From: VRUE01 sp036524775
GTDB taxonomy: Bacteria > Actinomycetota > Thermoleophilia > Solirubrobacterales > 70-9
Direction: 5' to 3'
DNA: 15,559 nucleotides
Assembly (NCBI GenBank): GCA_036524775.1
Contig: DATDBO010000072.1
Location: 1 to 15,559, forward strand
Below the pieces are notes generated by a model. That model saw nothing but the letters and a program-made list of their open reading frames with translations, had not been told where the DNA came from and searched no databases. This document shows positions 13,425 through 15,559 of this stretch, piece by piece (the stretch's first letter is position 1; the number at the start of each line of letters is the position of its first letter). Made by a program: the position numbers and the translations under genes.

Positions 13425-14461
13425 TGGCAATCGCAGTCGAGGGAGCGCGCAAGCGCTTCGGTGACTTCCAGGCTCTCGACGACGTCTCGATCGACGTGCC
13501 CAACGGCTCGCTGACGGCGCTGCTCGGGCCCAGCGGCAGCGGCAAGTCGACGCTGCTGCGGGCAATCGCCGGGCTGGAGACCCTTGATGCCGGCCAGGTC
13601 GTGATCAACGGCGAGGATGCGACGGCGACGCCGGCGCAGAAGCGCGAGGTCGGCTTCGTCTTCCAGCACTACGCCGCCTTCAAGCACATGACGGTGTTCG
13701 GCAACGTTGCCTTCGGGCTGAAGATCCGCAAGTGGTCGAAGCCCCAGATCAGCGACCGCGTGCACGAGCTGCTGCGCTTGGTTCAGCTCGACGGCCTGTC
13801 CGAGCGCTATCCCGACCAGCTCTCCGGCGGTCAGCGCCAGCGCATGGCGCTGGCCCGGGCGCTGGCGGTCGAGCCGCAGGTGCTGCTGCTCGACGAGCCC
13901 TTCGGGGCACTTGACGCCAAGGTCCGCAAGGACCTGCGCACCTGGCTGCGACGCCTCCACGACGAGATGCACGTGACGACGATCTTCGTCACCCACGACC
14001 AGGAGGAGGCGATGGACGTCGCCGAGCAGCTGGTCGTGATGAACAACGGCAGGGTCGAGCAGTCCGGCAGCGCCGACGACCTCTACGACCATCCCGCCAA
14101 CGAGTTCGTGATGAGCTTCGTCGGCGAGGTCAACCGGCTCGGCGACCACTTCGTCCGCCCGCACGACATGGACGTTGTGCTCGAGGCGGACGAGCGCACC
14201 GAGGAGGCGATGGTGCAGCGGATCGTCGCCCTCGGCTTCGAGATCCGAGTCGAGTTCGTGCTCGGCGACGGCACCGAGGTCTGGGCGCAGCTGACCCGCG
14301 CCGAGCTGCAGAAGCTCGAGCTGCGCGAGGGCCAGATCGTCTACCTGCGCCCCGGCCAGACAAAAAACTTCAACGGTGACTCGCCGTCCGGCGACTCCGG
14401 GGCCTCGACTCCCCGGAGTGCAGAGGACGGCGGCGACGCAGATATATCTGCAGCCGTCTGA
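13424..14461 (+). CDS. cysA: Sulfate/thiosulfate ABC importer ATPase CysA
   Basis: A 345-residue ABC ATPase powering sulfate uptake. Walker A GPSGSGKST is at 35-43, the Q-loop is Gln81 in FVFQHYAAFKHMTVF, the signature LSGGQ at 133-137, Walker B LLLDEP at 154-159 and the H-loop His191 in THDQEEA. The C-terminal domain has VRPHDMDVV and a TOBE-like region to about 315, then a Ser/Asp-rich tail. HYAAFKHMTVFGNVAFGL and EVNRL are typical of CysA. A strong AAGGAGGG lies 8 bases before the ATG. It is the last gene of the operon, and a long GC hairpin follows the stop. Confidence 0.92.
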   Translation: MAIAVEGARKRFGDFQALDDVSIDVPNGSLTALLGPSGSGKSTLLRAIAGLETLDAGQVVINGEDATATPAQKREVGFVFQHYAAFKHMTVFGNVAFGLKIRKWSKPQISDRVHELLRLVQLDGLSERYPDQLSGGQRQRMALARALAVEPQVLLLDEPFGALDAKVRKDLRTWLRRLHDEMHVTTIFVTHDQEEAMDVAEQLVVMNNGRVEQSGSADDLYDHPANEFVMSFVGEVNRLGDHFVRPHDMDVVLEADERTEEAMVQRIVALGFEIRVEFVLGDGTEVWAQLTRAELQKLELREGQIVYLRPGQTKNFNGDSPSGDSGASTPRSAEDGGDADISAAV

Positions 14462-14464
14462 AGA

Positions 14465-14518
14465 GGCGACGGGGTGGGGCGCCCAAGTAAGCCGGGTGGC
14501 GCCCCACCCCATCTCGCC
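14465..14518 (+). terminator. Strong GC hairpin ending the sulfate importer operon
   Basis: GGGGTGGGGCGCC (14471-14483) pairs perfectly with GGCGCCCCACCCC (14498-14510), a 13-bp stem with a 14-base loop. GGCGA (14465-14469) and TCGCC (14514-14518) extend it. It starts 4 bases after the cysA stop. No T-run follows, as is common for hairpins in high-GC actinobacteria. Confidence 0.65.
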
Positions 14519-14539
14519 GCTGACCTTGACCGCGTTCGC

Positions 14540-14545
14540 TACTAT
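14540..14545 (+). promoter_or_regulatory. -10 box (TACTAT) of the small orphan gene
   Basis: TACTAT in an AT-rich island would start RNA near 14552, about 29 bases before the ATG at 14581. TTGACC at 14526 is too close to act as its -35 box. The last base of the box is the first base of the 23-bp dyad. Confidence 0.4.
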
Positions 14546-14567
14546 TCTTGACTAACTTAGTTAACAA
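14545..14567. promoter_or_regulatory. 23-bp dyad operator (11-1-11), second copy, at the small orphan gene
   Basis: Nine of eleven pairs are symmetrical around C 14556, with the same AACTT core as the sbp dyad and 16 of 23 identical positions. It covers the predicted transcription start. It overlaps a larger inverted repeat: CTATTCT (14542-14548) against AGAATAG (14573-14579), and TTAGTT (14557-14562) against AACTAA (14567-14572). Confidence 0.5.
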
Positions 14568-14580
14568 ACTAAAGAATAGG

Positions 14581-14796
14581 ATGGTTGATGAGATGAGTGG
14601 CAAGAACAGGACGACCTTCACCTCGCGCGGGCGGCTCACGGGGCTGATTCGCGACGAGGCGCCGGCCGGGACCGGGCAGAACCGCGCCAGCCGCAGCGCC
14701 GCCCGCAACGAGCAGGCGCGGGCCTCCAACGACGAGGCGCTCTACTACCGGGCCCGCCTGATCCTGGGCGACTCCCTCCCCCGCCCCGGCCGCTGA
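14581..14796 (+). CDS. Small basic protein of unknown function (71 residues)
   Basis: I do not recognise this protein. From ATG 14581 it has 71 residues and no membrane segment or cysteine. It is rich in Arg, Ala and Asn (TSRGRLTGLIRDEAP, NRASRSAARNEQARA) with a final DEALYYRARLILGDS. The frame is open back to a TTG at 14548, but that lies inside the dyad and promoter. A second ATG at 14593 is possible. AATAGG directly precedes ATG 14581. GC-rich third positions (for example CTC GCG CGG GCG GCT) fit a real gene. Promoter and operator similarity to sbp suggests control together with sulfate uptake. Confidence 0.55.
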   Translation: MVDEMSGKNRTTFTSRGRLTGLIRDEAPAGTGQNRASRSAARNEQARASNDEALYYRARLILGDSLPRPGR

Positions 14797-14814
14797 GCCG
14801 TGAGGCGGCGGGCC

Positions 14815-15559
14815 TCAGGGGAGTTGCGCGAGGAAGCGGCCGATCGCGGCACCGAAGTAGGGCGAGTAGACCTTGTTGGCGCTGCCTGTGTAGCCGTAGC
14901 TGGTGACGCCGTCGATGTACTTGCCCTCGACGATCCAGGCCCCGCCGCTGGAGCCGCCGGCCATGTCGCAGGAGCTGGGCACGGTCGGCGGGCCGGCGAA
15001 GCGGTAGGTGAGGACGTCGCTGCCCAGGCCCTTGGCGAGGCAGCTGCGCAGCTCTTCGCCCGCCAGCGCCGCCGCCGGGTAGCCGAAGATCTGGAAGTTG
15101 ACGTGGCGCGAGCGGCCGGTGACATAGCCGCGGGCGCCGACCACGTCGGTCAGCGCCCCGAGCTGGTTCGGCGCCACCCGCAGGGCGGCGAGGTCGAAGT
15201 CCGGGTTTTCGTCACGGTGCCACTGGGGCATCATGTAGGCGGCTTCGACCTGGAAGGTGCCGAAGGGCCGCTCGCCGTGGTCGTAGGCGGGGATGAAGGT
15301 CAGTTCGCGGCCGACGCTGCCCCGCTCCTGCACGCAGTGGCCGGCGGTGAGGACGATCGAGTGGCTCGGCGTCGCCAGCGCCGTGCCCGAGCACGAGTAG
15401 TCGCCTTCGCGCGGGTCGAAGCCGAGGATGCGCCCGTTGGTCCGGGTGCCCGCTCCCGAGAAGTCTCCGACCCGGATGCTGCTCGCCGCCGCGCCCGGCT
15501 CGCCGCCGAGCTCGATCACCCTCAGACGCGCCTGGGCGGCCGGCGCCGGCAGCAGCGCG
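14815..15559 (-). CDS. Secreted trypsin-like serine protease, N-terminus beyond the window
   Basis: The frame stays open to the right edge, where it reads LLPAPAAQAR, which looks like the end of a signal peptide with an AQA cleavage site. The GTG at 15517-15519 (VIELGG) is therefore probably not the start. The catalytic triad is visible: His in VLTAGHC (codon 15337-15339), Asp in DFDLAAL (15193-15195) and Ser in GGSSGGAW (14947-14949). Two probable disulfides are SCSG with AGHC, and RSCLAKG with SSCDMAGG. It would act outside the cell as an endopeptidase, resembling glutamyl endopeptidase/V8-like actinobacterial proteases. It converges on the small gene with an 18-base gap. No link to sulfur metabolism is evident. 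Confidence 0.85.
   Translation of the reverse strand, partial: ALLPAPAAQARLRVIELGGEPGAAASSIRVGDFSGAGTRTNGRILGFDPREGDYSCSGTALATPSHSIVLTAGHCVQERGSVGRELTFIPAYDHGERPFGTFQVEAAYMMPQWHRDENPDFDLAALRVAPNQLGALTDVVGARGYVTGRSRHVNFQIFGYPAAALAGEELRSCLAKGLGSDVLTYRFAGPPTVPSSCDMAGGSSGGAWIVEGKYIDGVTSYGYTGSANKVYSPYFGAAIGRFLAQLP

Noticed and set aside
14381..14419. Hairpins TCGCC/GGCGA and ACTCCGGGG/CCCCGGAGT in the last codons of cysA
   Set aside because: They lie inside the coding region of the Ser/Asp-rich tail. The much stronger hairpin just after the stop is a sufficient terminator.
14548..14580. TTG start giving an 82-residue version of the small protein
   Set aside because: The added residues would be read from the dyad and the promoter start region. 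ATG 14581 leaves those signals untranslated.
14788..14814. Terminator hairpin between the small gene and the protease gene
   Set aside because: Only short GC arms (GCCGC/GCGGC) can pair, with alternative pairings of equal strength and no T-run. Not distinguishable from background in this composition.
1..15559. CRISPR arrays, tRNA or rRNA genes, insertion sequences, attachment sites
   Set aside because: No regularly spaced repeats, no tRNA-like cloverleaf with a TTCGA arm, and no transposase or integrase were seen. The window reads as ordinary chromosomal genes.

Overview
The window is GC-rich, densely packed bacterial DNA. The partial gene at the left edge encodes the actinobacterial type of integration host factor (mIHF). 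Several genes have a TANNNT -10 box ending only 6-9 bases before the start codon, the usual look of leaderless actinobacterial genes. My best guess is a high-GC actinobacterium, perhaps Thermoleophilia/Solirubrobacterales. The lineage is inferred from gene families and base composition only; no marker gene is present.

Layout. (1) 1-448: start of mihF (minus strand), its promoter and a non-coding stretch with several hairpins. (2) 449-4091: a serine-palmitoyltransferase-like PLP enzyme (minus) diverges across 25 bp from a large GNAT-like acyltransferase (plus). The acyltransferase is followed by overlapping genes for a small membrane protein and an AlkA-like DNA glycosylase. (3) 4134-6434: a PAS-GAF-GGDEF-EAL cyclic-di-GMP protein with both catalytic domains intact. 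(4) 6448-8946: a minus-strand thiZ-thiX-thiY-like ABC importer, probably for a pyrimidine precursor of thiamine. (5) 9025-14461: a sulfur block on the plus strand, with a TauE/SafE permease, a cysteine-free Rrf2 regulator, and the sulfate/thiosulfate importer sbp-cysT-cysW-cysA closed by a strong hairpin. (6) 14462-15559: a 71-residue orphan gene, then a convergent, secreted trypsin-like protease cut by the right edge.

The main regulatory points are in the sulfur block. A 23-bp dyad of 11-1-11 geometry lies just after the promoter of sbp, and a copy matching at 16 of 23 positions overlaps the promoter of the orphan small gene. That geometry is known for the Rrf2-family regulator NsrR, and an Rrf2 gene lies directly upstream of sbp, so a local sulfur regulon that includes the small gene is plausible. 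Separately, the TauE leader can fold into a 9-bp stem that hides its ribosome binding site, with a nested 7-bp hairpin, starting at the predicted transcription start. It looks like a translational RNA switch of no class I recognise.

The divergent pair at 449-2939 resembles the first and the N-acylating steps of bacterial ceramide synthesis, which would be notable in a Gram-positive actinobacterium. All functional calls come from reading motifs; no database search was possible.
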